Source of the DNA: an uncultured Bacilli bacterium
GTDB lineage: Bacteria > Bacillota_I > Bacilli_A > RF39 > UBA660
Assembly (NCBI GenBank): GCA_910584255.1
Contig: CAJTXV010000005.1
Span: 6,560 to 70,559, forward strand
DNA: 64,000 bases
Reading direction: 5' to 3'
Under the pieces are notes generated by a model. The model searched no databases and was not told where the DNA came from. It saw only the letters and a list, made by a program, of their open reading frames with translations. A program made the translations under genes and the position numbers. Positions 8,706-17,399 of this stretch are shown here, piece after piece. Every line of letters begins with the position of its first letter. The stretch's first letter is position 1.

Positions 8706-10519
8706 TGAGTAAAATTATAGGAATTGATCTTGGTACAACGAATAGTTGTGTTGCTGTATTAGAAGGGGGAGCTGCTACAGTTATCCCAAATCCAGAGGGA
8801 GGAAGAACTACTCCATCGGTTGTATCCTACAAAAAAGGAGAGCGTATTGTTGGAGATGCTGCAAAACGTCAAGCACTAACGAATCCAAATACGATTTCTT
8901 CTATTAAAAGATTGATGGGTACTTCTAAGAAAGTAGAAATTGAAGGAAAGAAGTATACACCAGAAGAAGTATCTGCAATGATTCTTTCTTATATGAAAGA
9001 TTATGCAGAAAAATATTTAGGAGAAAAAGTAACAAAAGCTGTTATTACTGTTCCTGCTTATTTTAATGACTCACAACGTCAGGCAACGAAAAATGCTGGA
9101 AAAATTGCAGGGCTAGAGGTAGAGAGAATTATCAATGAACCAACAGCAGCAGCACTTGCTTTTGGGCTTGATAAGCAAGACAAGAATCAAACTGTCTTAG
9201 TTTACGACTTAGGTGGAGGTACTTTCGATGTATCGATTCTAGAACTTGGAGATGGAATCTTTGAAGTGAAATCTACTGCTGGAAATAATAAACTAGGTGG
9301 GGATGACTTTGATAACTGTCTAATGGACTATTTAGTAGCTGAATTTAAGAAGGAAAATGATATTGATTTATCCAAAGATAAACTTGCAATGCAACGTTTA
9401 AAGGAAATCTCAGAAAAGGCAAAGAAGGATTTAAGTGGAATGACTTCTACACAAGTATCTGCTCCATTTATTGCACAAGGGGAAGATGGACCACTTCATA
9501 TTGATATGACCGTTACTCGTGCAAAATTTGAAGATTTAATCCGTGATTTAGTAGAAAGTACATTAGAACCAGTAAAGAAGGCTTTAAAGGATGCTAAACT
9601 AAAGGCAAAAGACATCGACAAAGTAATTCTTGTTGGAGGATCTACTCGTATTCCTATGGTACAAGAATTGGTAGAAAAAGAACTTGGACAAAAACCTTCT
9701 CATGAAGTCAATCCTGATGAAGCTGTTGCTATGGGTGCTGCTATTCAAGGTGGAGTCTTAACAGGAGAAGTTAATGATATCGTATTATTAGATGTTACAC
9801 CACTTTCTTTAGGTATTGAAACATTAGGTGGAGTTATGACTGTATTGATTGATCGAAATACAACGATTCCAACTTCTAAGAGTCAAGTATTCTCAACCGC
9901 TGCTGACAATCAACCGGCTGTAGATATCCATGTTCTTCAAGGAGAACGTAGTATGGCAAATGATAATAAAACATTAGGACACTTTCAATTAACTGGAATT
10001 CCTGCTGCTCCTCGTGGAGTTCCTCAAATTGAAGTAAAATTTGATATCGATGCCAACGGAATTGTTAATGTTACAGCAAAAGACTTAGGAACCAATAAAG
10101 AACAATCTATTACCATCACTTCTAATACAAATCTAACCGATGAAGAAATTGAAAGAATGACGAAAGAAGCAGAGGCTCATAAAGAAGAAGATGCTAAGAG
10201 AAAAGAAGAAGCTGATACAAGAAATGAAGCAGAACAAATGATATTTCAAACAGAAAAAGCAATTAAAGATTTAAAAGACAAGATAGAAGATGCTGAAAAA
10301 GAAGAAGCAGAAGAATTAATAAAAGACTTAAAAGAGTCATTAGAAAAGGATGATATTGAAGACATTAAGAAGAAAAAAGATGCCTTGACAGAAAAAGCAA
10401 TGGCACTTGCTACTAAGGTATATCAACAAGTTCAAAAAGAACAAGGAGAAAATAGTTCAGAGAGTGATTCTTCTGATGATGATTCAGATGTCAAAGAAGC
10501 AGATTACGAAGAAAAATAA
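8705..10519 (+). CDS. dnaK: Chaperone protein DnaK (Hsp70)
   Basis: This 604-residue ATP-dependent chaperone binds exposed hydrophobic segments and works with DnaJ and GrpE. The nucleotide-binding domain begins IIGIDLGTTNSCVAVLEGG and contains VYDLGGGTFDVSIL and VILVGGSTRIPMVQ. The linker DIVLLDVTPLSLGIET leads to the substrate-binding beta domain and an acidic lid ending SSESDSSDDDSDVKEADYEEK. Length and order are normal. Its start overlaps the grpE stop by one base, implying translational coupling. A hairpin follows the gene. Confidence 0.97.
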   Translation: MSKIIGIDLGTTNSCVAVLEGGAATVIPNPEGGRTTPSVVSYKKGERIVGDAAKRQALTNPNTISSIKRLMGTSKKVEIEGKKYTPEEVSAMILSYMKDYAEKYLGEKVTKAVITVPAYFNDSQRQATKNAGKIAGLEVERIINEPTAAALAFGLDKQDKNQTVLVYDLGGGTFDVSILELGDGIFEVKSTAGNNKLGGDDFDNCLMDYLVAEFKKENDIDLSKDKLAMQRLKEISEKAKKDLSGMTSTQVSAPFIAQGEDGPLHIDMTVTRAKFEDLIRDLVESTLEPVKKALKDAKLKAKDIDKVILVGGSTRIPMVQELVEKELGQKPSHEVNPDEAVAMGAAIQGGVLTGEVNDIVLLDVTPLSLGIETLGGVMTVLIDRNTTIPTSKSQVFSTAADNQPAVDIHVLQGERSMANDNKTLGHFQLTGIPAAPRGVPQIEVKFDIDANGIVNVTAKDLGTNKEQSITITSNTNLTDEEIERMTKEAEAHKEEDAKRKEEADTRNEAEQMIFQTEKAIKDLKDKIEDAEKEEAEELIKDLKESLEKDDIEDIKKKKDALTEKAMALATKVYQQVQKEQGENSSESDSSDDDSDVKEADYEEK

Positions 10520-10531
10520 ATGGGAAAGTCA

Positions 10532-10562
10532 AACTAAGTTCTAGTAAATCTAGAACTTAGTT
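10532..10562 (+). terminator. Hairpin after dnaK, probable terminator
   Basis: AACTAAGTTCTAG (10532-10544) and CTAGAACTTAGTT (10550-10562) form a perfect 13-bp stem with the loop TAAAT. The downstream sequence is T-rich but has no clean T run, so termination may be partial. It could separate hrcA-grpE-dnaK from pepF-dnaJ. Confidence 0.65.
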
Positions 10563-10812
10563 GCTTATTATAATTTTTATTTATTCATAGGAGAGTAGTA
10601 TCACCTTTCAAGAAAAAATTTTAGCTATCAAAACATTAAAGAGATTTAAAAAAAGTATTGTTAGTGTAAATCCAAATCAATCATCTTGAGATTATTTGTA
10701 TTTAGGTATTGTACCAACACATATATATATACAAGGTCTCAAGTAGCTAAACGTGATAAGAAATTATTAAAAAGCTTAAAAAGAAAAAAATAAAATAATC
10801 AGGGAGAAACGA
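10563..10812. other. Intergenic stretch between dnaK and pepF, no supported gene
   Basis: All three forward frames contain stops. The last 70 bases would encode a short lysine-rich tail (VAKRDKKLLKSLKRKK) that could be the end of a lost gene, but nothing identifiable remains. The pepF ribosome site CAGGGAGAA is at its right end. Confidence 0.4.
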
Positions 10813-12606
10813 ATGAAAAAAGAAAAATTACGCAGTGAACAAGAAAAAGAATTTACTTGGGATTTAGAAGCAGTTTATAAAGATGCAAAAGAATATCAAA
10901 AAGATTATGAAAATGTTACATCATTTATTGAAGAATTAGCATCATATCAAGGAAATCTACTAAAGGATAGTAGTCATTTAATTGATTTTTTAGAGAAAAG
11001 CGAACAGGCAGAACGTTTAATTTGTAAGTTAGGTACTTATGCAATTCGAAAATATGATGAGGATATTTCTAATGTTCAAAGTCAAACTCTATCTGGTAAA
11101 TTTAATCAATTGGAAGCTAGTTATTCTGAAAAGACTGCTTTTTTTACCCCAGAACTTTTAGAAGCAGATTTTTCTGTAATTGAAAAAATGATTCAGGAGA
11201 ATCCAAAGCTAGGGGAATATCGTTTGTTATTTCAAAGGATTTTTAGAAATCAACCATATACTTTATCTAAGAATGAGGAAAAGCTACTATCTTCTTTACA
11301 AGTTGCTTTATCTAATAGTCAAAAAGTTGCAGGAATTATTCGTAATTCAGAACTGCAATTTGGAACAATTCTAGATGAAGAAAATGAAGAAGTAAAATTA
11401 AATAATGAGAACTACTTAATTTATTGTAAGAGTCAGGATCGTAGGGTTAGAAAAGATGCATTTATGACTATATATCATTCATATGAAAAATACAAAGAAA
11501 CTCTAACAGAAACATTAAAAGGTCATATTGCGGCTGTTTCTACGATCAATAGGATGCGTGGTTTTAAAAATAGTAAAGAAGCAAGACTATTCTATAATCG
11601 TGTGTCTCCAAAGGTATATGATAATCTAATTCAAACCGTTCATAAGAAAATGGATGTTATGTATCGTTATGTTGATTTAAAAAAGAAAGTGTTAAATATT
11701 AAGGATTTTTCTTTATATGATACGTATGTCAATTTAGAACCAGGGTTAGCTAAAAAATATAGTTTTGAAGAGGCAAAGGAAATTGTTTTAGACGTTGTAA
11801 AAGTATTTGGTGATGACTATGTTTCAACGATTCAAAAAGCCTTTGATGAAAGATGGATTGATGTTTATCCAAATAAGGGAAAACGTGGTGGTGCATATTC
11901 TGCAGGAAGTTATGACACTGCTCCTTATGTGCTTTTAAATTTCCAAGGAAACTACCACGATGTATCTACTCTTGCGCATGAGCTAGGTCATTCTATGCAT
12001 ACGTATTATTCTAATAAATATAATTCCTATAATTATAGTGATTATAAAATTTTTGTTGCGGAAGTGGCTTCTACTGTGAATGAAATGTTATTAAATTATT
12101 ATATGTTAGATCACTTAGAAGATAAAAAAGAAAAACGAGTGATTATTAGTGAAATGATGGATTTATTTAAATCAACCATTTATCGTCAAACTATGTTTAG
12201 CGAATTTGAAGAGTTTGCTTTTGATACGTATGAAAAAACTGGAGTTTTAACAAACCAAACTCTTTGTGATCAATATTATGAATTAAATAAAGAATACTTT
12301 GGTTCAAATGTAATCATCAATGATGAAATTCGTTATGAATGGGAGAGAGTTCCACATTTTTACTACAATTTCTATGTATATCAGTATGCAACTGGTTTAT
12401 CTGCAGCATGTTATATTGTAAATAGAATTAAAAATAAAGAAAAAAATGCAGTAGAAGATTATCTAAACTTCTTAAAAACAGGAGATTCTATGGATCCAGT
12501 AGAAGAACTAAAAGTAGCGGGTGTTGATATATTAGATAGTAAAGTAATAGAGAAAGCCCTTGATATGTTTAATGATTTAATTGATGAATATGAAAATTTA
12601 TTATAG
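10813..12606 (+). CDS. pepF: Oligoendopeptidase F (M3 metallopeptidase)
   Basis: This 597-residue cytoplasmic zinc peptidase degrades peptides of about 7-17 residues. The zinc motif HELGH lies in STLAHELGHSMHTYYS at residues 391-406, and the downstream Glu ligand region is VAEVASTVNEMLL, both characteristic of family M3B. Length matches PepF (about 600). The start follows GGGAGAAACGA. It sits between dnaK and dnaJ, 18 bases upstream of dnaJ and therefore probably cotranscribed. This is not the usual dnaK-dnaJ adjacency, and suggests a peptidase tied to protein quality control. Confidence 0.93.
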   Translation: MKKEKLRSEQEKEFTWDLEAVYKDAKEYQKDYENVTSFIEELASYQGNLLKDSSHLIDFLEKSEQAERLICKLGTYAIRKYDEDISNVQSQTLSGKFNQLEASYSEKTAFFTPELLEADFSVIEKMIQENPKLGEYRLLFQRIFRNQPYTLSKNEEKLLSSLQVALSNSQKVAGIIRNSELQFGTILDEENEEVKLNNENYLIYCKSQDRRVRKDAFMTIYHSYEKYKETLTETLKGHIAAVSTINRMRGFKNSKEARLFYNRVSPKVYDNLIQTVHKKMDVMYRYVDLKKKVLNIKDFSLYDTYVNLEPGLAKKYSFEEAKEIVLDVVKVFGDDYVSTIQKAFDERWIDVYPNKGKRGGAYSAGSYDTAPYVLLNFQGNYHDVSTLAHELGHSMHTYYSNKYNSYNYSDYKIFVAEVASTVNEMLLNYYMLDHLEDKKEKRVIISEMMDLFKSTIYRQTMFSEFEEFAFDTYEKTGVLTNQTLCDQYYELNKEYFGSNVIINDEIRYEWERVPHFYYNFYVYQYATGLSAACYIVNRIKNKEKNAVEDYLNFLKTGDSMDPVEELKVAGVDILDSKVIEKALDMFNDLIDEYENLL

Positions 12607-12624
12607 AATGGAGAAGGTGGTAAT

Positions 12625-13734
12625 ATGGAGAAACGTGATTACTATGAAGTTTTAGGAGTCAGCAAGTCCGCTTCTCAAGATGAAATCAAATCAGCTTTTC
12701 GAAAACTAGCGAAACAATATCATCCAGATGTTAATAAAGAAGCAGGAGCCGAAGAAAAGTTTAAGGAAATTCAAGAGGCATATGCTGTTCTTTCGGACGA
12801 AGGAAAAAGAAAGCAATATGATCAATTTGGTCATGCAGCATTCCAAGGTGGAGGTGCTGGTGGTGCCAGTGGCTTTGGAGGATTTGATTTTGGCGGGTTT
12901 GATTATGAGGATATTTTTGATAATATATTTGGAGGTTTTGGAGGCTTTGGTGGGCGTAGTAAAGGAAATGATTCGTTAATTCGAATGAAATTATCGTTCA
13001 AAGAGGCAATCTATGGAACCAAAAAAGAGATTGATATTGATATTATTGATGAATGTGAAGAATGTGATGGAAAAGGTGGATTCAATGAATCTACTTGTGA
13101 GAAATGCCATGGAAGCGGTACGATTACGAGTGAACAAAGGACTATCTTTGGTAGCTTTCTTTCAAAGACAACTTGTCCAAATTGTGGTGGTACAGGAAAA
13201 TCCTATAAAAAGAAATGTACTCACTGTAATGGGAATGGTCGTGTAAAAGTCAAGAAAACTTTAGAAGTCAAAGTCCCTGCTGGGGTTGATAACGGAAATA
13301 GACTTCGCTTGTCTGGAAAAGGTTCTGCTGGTGCGAATGGAGGACCAAATGGTGACTTATATATCGAATTTAGCGTTTCTGAACATGATTTTTACATTCG
13401 TGACGGGGATGATATTTACTTAGAAACTCCTATTACAATAGTAGAAGCAATTTTAGGAGCAAAAAAAGAAATTCCAACTTTGTATGGGAATGTAGTTCTG
13501 ACTATTCCAGAAGGTAGTGAATCAGGAGATAAACATCGTATTAAGGGAAAAGGTGTACATAATGAATCTACTAAAAGAAAAGGTGATATGTACATTGTAT
13601 TAAAAGTAATTACTCCAAAGAAACTTACGAAAGAGCAAAAAAGAATTATTGAATCCTTAAGGGAAACTGATTTAGTAGACAACGAAATGAAAAAGTTTGA
13701 TCGTTTTGTAGAAGTAAACAATGAAAGCATTTAA
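12625..13734 (+). CDS. dnaJ: Chaperone protein DnaJ (Hsp40)
   Basis: This 369-residue co-chaperone delivers substrates to DnaK and stimulates its ATPase. The J domain (residues 1-70) has the HPD motif in QYHPDVNKEAG. A Gly/Phe-rich linker follows, then four zinc-finger repeats (CEECDGKG, CEKCHGSG, CPNCGGTG, CTHCNGNG) and the C-terminal substrate domains. All type I DnaJ elements are present. The last 158 bases (from 13577) are also the left end of the 8.4-kb tandem duplication and recur at 21973-22130, but this copy is full length. A terminator overlaps the stop codon. Confidence 0.96.
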   Translation: MEKRDYYEVLGVSKSASQDEIKSAFRKLAKQYHPDVNKEAGAEEKFKEIQEAYAVLSDEGKRKQYDQFGHAAFQGGGAGGASGFGGFDFGGFDYEDIFDNIFGGFGGFGGRSKGNDSLIRMKLSFKEAIYGTKKEIDIDIIDECEECDGKGGFNESTCEKCHGSGTITSEQRTIFGSFLSKTTCPNCGGTGKSYKKKCTHCNGNGRVKVKKTLEVKVPAGVDNGNRLRLSGKGSAGANGGPNGDLYIEFSVSEHDFYIRDGDDIYLETPITIVEAILGAKKEIPTLYGNVVLTIPEGSESGDKHRIKGKGVHNESTKRKGDMYIVLKVITPKKLTKEQKRIIESLRETDLVDNEMKKFDRFVEVNNESI

Positions 13735-13750
13735 CAAAGTGCTTTTTTTC
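13724..13750 (+). terminator. Rho-independent terminator of dnaJ (copy A)
   Basis: AAAGCATTT (13724-13732) pairs with AAGTGCTTT (13737-13745), with one G-U pair, around AACA, followed by four more T residues. It overlaps the dnaJ stop codon. Confidence 0.8.
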
Positions 13751-13782
13751 TTGCCAACTTTACATTCTAATCGTAAAAAGAC

Positions 13783-13812
13783 TTGTCAAAATTTGTTTCA
13801 ATAGGCTATACT
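13783..13812 (+). promoter_or_regulatory. Promoter of the GNAT gene (copy A)
   Basis: TTGTCA (13783-13788) and TATACT (13807-13812) are separated by 18 bases, 55 bases upstream of the start codon. Confidence 0.55.
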
Positions 13813-13867
13813 TAAGATATAAGAAAATAAGCTTCATAGTAAGTCAGTTTGAAAGTGAGGAAGTAAT

Positions 13868-14311
13868 ATGGAAGTAAAATTTAGAATAGCAACAAGGGAT
13901 GACATAAAAGAGATTATTGATTTATGTAACGTTGTGTTTATTGAGGATACCCCTTACGAATATGCACTTAAGGTGTTTGAAGAAACGAAAGATGATCCAA
14001 ATAATATTTATCTAGTAGGAATAGTAGATGATAAGATTGTATCTCATGCTAAAATTACAGTGGTTCATACGATGTATGAAAAAATGAATACTTATGCGAT
14101 TTTAAACCATGTTTGTGTTATGGAAGAATATCGTAGACATAATATTGCCACTAAAATGTTAATGGAAATTGAGAAAATTTGTAAGGAACACGGGTGCAAA
14201 AAGATGGAATTATGGTCTAATAATATTCGAGTTCCAGCACATACTTGTTATAAAAAATACGGATTTCATTTAGATGATGCAGGCTTCTTTTCTATGAATG
14301 TAAGAGGATAA
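13868..14311 (+). CDS. GNAT-family N-acetyltransferase (copy A)
   Basis: The 147-residue protein fits the GNAT fold: a beta-alpha start (VKFRIATRDDIKEIIDLCN), the central strand AILNHVCVMEEYRRHNIATK with the acetyl-CoA pyrophosphate-binding pattern R-R-H-N-I-A (motif A), and the C-terminal KMELWSNNIRVPAHTCYKKYGF typical of motif B. It transfers an acetyl group from acetyl-CoA to an unknown amine. The start follows GTGAGGAAGT. It leads a short gene group, 5 bases before the next gene. Substrate cannot be told from sequence. Confidence 0.85.
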   Translation: MEVKFRIATRDDIKEIIDLCNVVFIEDTPYEYALKVFEETKDDPNNIYLVGIVDDKIVSHAKITVVHTMYEKMNTYAILNHVCVMEEYRRHNIATKMLMEIEKICKEHGCKKMELWSNNIRVPAHTCYKKYGFHLDDAGFFSMNVRG

Positions 14312-14316
14312 GAACT

Positions 14317-15498
14317 ATGAAAATTGAGAGAATATATATTGGTGGGTGGTTTCAACGTACTACCTTGCAACTATCTGAAATTTATGATTTTGTTCGTGAT
14401 GGAACTTCACAATTAAAGTTAGACAAAAATAAACTTCAAAAAATGAGAACTGACTTAGATCTTGCCCACGTTGAGTACAATGTAGATGGACTGGAATATT
14501 TAATGCTTACTACAAATACAGAAATTCAAATTAAAATATTTGAAGATGGACTTATCGTTTTAAATGATGGGGATGTCAACGAATTTTCCTTATTTCAGGA
14601 CATTGAGTCTTTGGCACAGTACTATGAGAAAAAGCTATCTCCAGCATTTTCCTATCTCTTTAGTTTAGGTGCTCCTGTTCCAAAGGAACTTGCTAATATT
14701 GAAACAGTATATCCTTACTTTATTGTTTTAAATAATGCCAAAGAGGCAGAAATGCAAGCACTTCTTAGTAGAACGGAAAAACAAAAATATTTTGATTACA
14801 AAAATCAACATTATGACGTGGTTCGTGGAAATAAATATTATTTTATTAATAATAAAACAAAGGATATGCATCAAGTGGAACGTTATATTGAAGAACAGAT
14901 TTTTATTCGTGAGTTTAAGGCACAACTTCATCGCTATTTAAATCTTCATCGCATTATTTGGGAGAAAATCGATGAAGTAAAAGAAAATTCTCATGTTCGA
15001 GGAAAGGATATTATTGCTTTCAGTAATAAGATTGATGGTTATAGAAAAACGGTCAATTTGATTGATTCTCGAATTAATCAGATGAATACATATATCAAAA
15101 CAAGAGAAAAAATTGCGAAGAGTGATTCTAATTTAATTGAATCATTAGATTTAATTGGGTACCGCTATGAAACATTAATTAATACAGTAAGCTATATGCA
15201 ACAAATTTGGGCAATGACAAAGAATTATTTGAATCAAGCAGCAAAATTATTCGATAGTTTGGAGTCATCTATTACTGAAAAATCAGTTAATAGTTTAACA
15301 ATTGTTACCTCCATGGGTGTTGGTGCATCTTTAATTGATTTGTTTACAGAATCTGCACCATCTTTTTCATCTTTTGGAATTATTTATTTCTTTATTCTAG
15401 CAATTGTTGGGTACTCCGTAAATAAAATTATGAAAAAGATATCAGAAAATAGAAAATATGAAATTTCAGATATTGAGTACGATAAAAACATTAAATAG
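14317..15498 (+). CDS. Uncharacterised coiled-coil protein with C-terminal membrane segments (copy A)
   Basis: I do not recognise this 393-residue protein with confidence. Residues 1-190 look like a soluble alpha/beta domain; residues 190-310 are predicted helical and charged (VERYIEEQIFIREFKAQLHR, KTVNLIDSRINQMNTYIKTRE). The end has hydrophobic stretches near residues 325-370 (SLTIVTSMGVGASLIDLF and IIYFFILAIVGYSV) and a charged tail. A soluble head, long helices and two C-terminal membrane segments recall the layout of CorA-like or RMND1/Sif2-like proteins, but I see no diagnostic motif such as GMN. It follows the GNAT gene by 5 bases and precedes the ABC exporter by 45, so the three may act together. 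Confidence 0.65.
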   Translation: MKIERIYIGGWFQRTTLQLSEIYDFVRDGTSQLKLDKNKLQKMRTDLDLAHVEYNVDGLEYLMLTTNTEIQIKIFEDGLIVLNDGDVNEFSLFQDIESLAQYYEKKLSPAFSYLFSLGAPVPKELANIETVYPYFIVLNNAKEAEMQALLSRTEKQKYFDYKNQHYDVVRGNKYYFINNKTKDMHQVERYIEEQIFIREFKAQLHRYLNLHRIIWEKIDEVKENSHVRGKDIIAFSNKIDGYRKTVNLIDSRINQMNTYIKTREKIAKSDSNLIESLDLIGYRYETLINTVSYMQQIWAMTKNYLNQAAKLFDSLESSITEKSVNSLTIVTSMGVGASLIDLFTESAPSFSSFGIIYFFILAIVGYSVNKIMKKISENRKYEISDIEYDKNIK

Positions 15499-15528
15499 AA
15501 GAGGTTCTATCCAAAGAACTTCTTTTTC
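15497..15528 (+). terminator. Possible weak terminator or attenuator before the ABC exporter (copy A)
   Basis: AGAA plus GTTCT, interrupted by a 3-base bulge, can pair with AGAACTTCT, followed by TTTTT. It sits between two closely spaced genes and may only partly stop transcription. Confidence 0.4.
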
Positions 15529-15543
15529 TAAAAGGAGGATAAT

Positions 15544-17280
15544 ATGTTTCGAAATTATTTGAATATCTTTGATGATTTTCGAGTTATTACAAAAAAACAA
15601 AGTAAGAAATATGTTTTTCTAATGCTTATATCTTCTGCTTTTCATCATATTTTTAGTTTACTCCCACCAATTGCTGCTGCAGGAATCATTGCAATGGTTA
15701 CAGAAGAGAATATGAACTTAGTTTTCTTTTATGGTTGTCTGTTTTTATTCTTTTATTTTCTATATTTCTTCGCATTATATTGGAAATATTTTTCCTATAA
15801 AAAATTAGGAGAGATGTATCATACAGAGATTCAGGATTATTTATTTGAAATTATCGCATCCAATGATGATATTCTAACAAAGATTTCAAAAGGGAAAATC
15901 ATGGATGTTTGTAATACAGATATTGGTTATACTGTAGATGTGGTAGATGCCTTTATTGGTGCGATTATGAATTTAATCAAAATCATTATTTTATTTTTTA
16001 TCTTTCTTCACTATAGTATTCTAGTCGGTTCCCTAGTAGTCGTTTTAGTTATCTTTTATTTTCTTTTAATGGACTCTAATTCTTTAGCGGTTTCTAAGTG
16101 CTATGAAGGAGAAAGAAAGTATGACGATAAAGTCATTGATATTTTAAATCAGATGCTTGCAAATCTAAAGCAAGTAAAAACATTGAATTTAATGACTAAT
16201 CTTAATAAAAAACTATGGAAAACCAGGGGTTGTTGGAAAGAAAAATATACAAAAAGAAGAAATTATTTAATTAAAAGATATAGTATTTTACCTGTTATTT
16301 TGTACTTTACAAAATTTGTGTTATACATGATTTTGGCATCCATGGTAATTAGAAAACAAATGACTTTGGATAAACTTGTTTTATTAATTAGTTATTTTGA
16401 AGCTATTGTAACTGCAACAGATCAGACATTAGAGTACTTACTCAATTTGAATAACTATAAAGTAAGAATGCAAAGAATTCGAAGTATTATCGATTATCCC
16501 CCACAAAAAGAATTTGATTTCGGCGACATTGATAATGATTATATTTCAGGACTCATAGAATTCAAAAAGGTAAGTTATCAAGTAAAAGATGTGAAGGCAT
16601 TAGATAATGTTAGTTTTAAGGTATATCCAAATGAGATTAATGCAATTATCGGTCATTCTGGAAGTGGAAAGTCTACCATCATTCACTTGTTATATCGTCT
16701 TCATAAGGTTTCCTCTGGGATTATTTTAATTGATAATGTAAATATTTACGACTACACCAATCATGTTTATACATCCAATGTCTCAGGTGTTTATCAGAAA
16801 CCATTTGTTTTTGATATGAGTATTCGTGATAATTTAAATTTAGTGAATTCAAATCGAAATCTTCAAATTGAAGCATGTAAAAGAGTAGGGATTCATGACT
16901 TTATCATGTCATTACCCAAAGGATATAATACGATTGTTAATGAGGAAGATGCAATTGTTACTAGCGGTAAAAAGCAGCTATTGGCCATTGCACGAGCGTT
17001 GTTATCGAAAGCAGAAATCTTATTATTTGATGAAATTACAGGAAATGTTGATCCAGAAACTACCAATCAGATTCTTTCCATCTTGCTTGATTTAAAGGCT
17101 GACCACACCATTCTTATGGTAACACATAAACCTGAAATGATGGAGATAGCCGATCGTGTGATTGTATTATCCAATGGAAAGGTAGAAAGCAAGGGCAAAA
17201 ATAAAGATGTATACGAAAAATCTACTTTATATCAAGAACTTAAAAATCGTTCTTTTGTAAGTGTAAGTAAGGTAGAGTAG
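15544..17280 (+). CDS. ABC exporter half-transporter with degenerate signature motif (copy A)
   Basis: The 578-residue protein joins an N-terminal six-helix membrane domain (residues 1-320) to a C-terminal ATPase. Walker A is GHSGSGKST, the Q-loop VYQKPFVF, Walker B ILLFDEIT with the catalytic Glu, and the switch histidine is in MVTHKPE. The signature, normally LSGGQ, reads VTSGKKQ just before LLAIARALL, and the D-loop is GNVD rather than SALD. One ATP site would therefore be atypical in a homodimer, as in the degenerate sites of heterodimeric exporters. The substrate is unknown. A GGAGG site precedes the start, and a strong terminator follows. Confidence 0.88.
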   Translation: MFRNYLNIFDDFRVITKKQSKKYVFLMLISSAFHHIFSLLPPIAAAGIIAMVTEENMNLVFFYGCLFLFFYFLYFFALYWKYFSYKKLGEMYHTEIQDYLFEIIASNDDILTKISKGKIMDVCNTDIGYTVDVVDAFIGAIMNLIKIIILFFIFLHYSILVGSLVVVLVIFYFLLMDSNSLAVSKCYEGERKYDDKVIDILNQMLANLKQVKTLNLMTNLNKKLWKTRGCWKEKYTKRRNYLIKRYSILPVILYFTKFVLYMILASMVIRKQMTLDKLVLLISYFEAIVTATDQTLEYLLNLNNYKVRMQRIRSIIDYPPQKEFDFGDIDNDYISGLIEFKKVSYQVKDVKALDNVSFKVYPNEINAIIGHSGSGKSTIIHLLYRLHKVSSGIILIDNVNIYDYTNHVYTSNVSGVYQKPFVFDMSIRDNLNLVNSNRNLQIEACKRVGIHDFIMSLPKGYNTIVNEEDAIVTSGKKQLLAIARALLSKAEILLFDEITGNVDPETTNQILSILLDLKADHTILMVTHKPEMMEIADRVIVLSNGKVESKGKNKDVYEKSTLYQELKNRSFVSVSKVE

Positions 17281-17329
17281 TTCATAATAAAAGTTTGTTA
17301 GTCTAAATACCTATGCTTTCTAAAGTACC

Positions 17330-17356
17330 AGCAAGAAATTTCTCTTGCTTTTTTTT
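17330..17356 (+). terminator. Rho-independent terminator of the ABC exporter (copy A)
   Basis: AGCAAGA (17330-17336) and TCTTGCT (17343-17349) form a perfect stem around AATTTC, followed by a run of T residues to 17356. Confidence 0.85.
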
Positions 17357-17373
17357 AAGATTTGTGCTATAAT
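17345..17373 (+). promoter_or_regulatory. Promoter of the leucine-rich-repeat gene (copy A)
   Basis: TTGCTT (17345-17350) and TATAAT (17368-17373) have a 17-base spacer, with TG forming an extended -10. The -35 box overlaps the preceding terminator. Confidence 0.6.
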
Positions 17374-17399
17374 ATGCTTACTTTTAAGGGGGGTTATGT

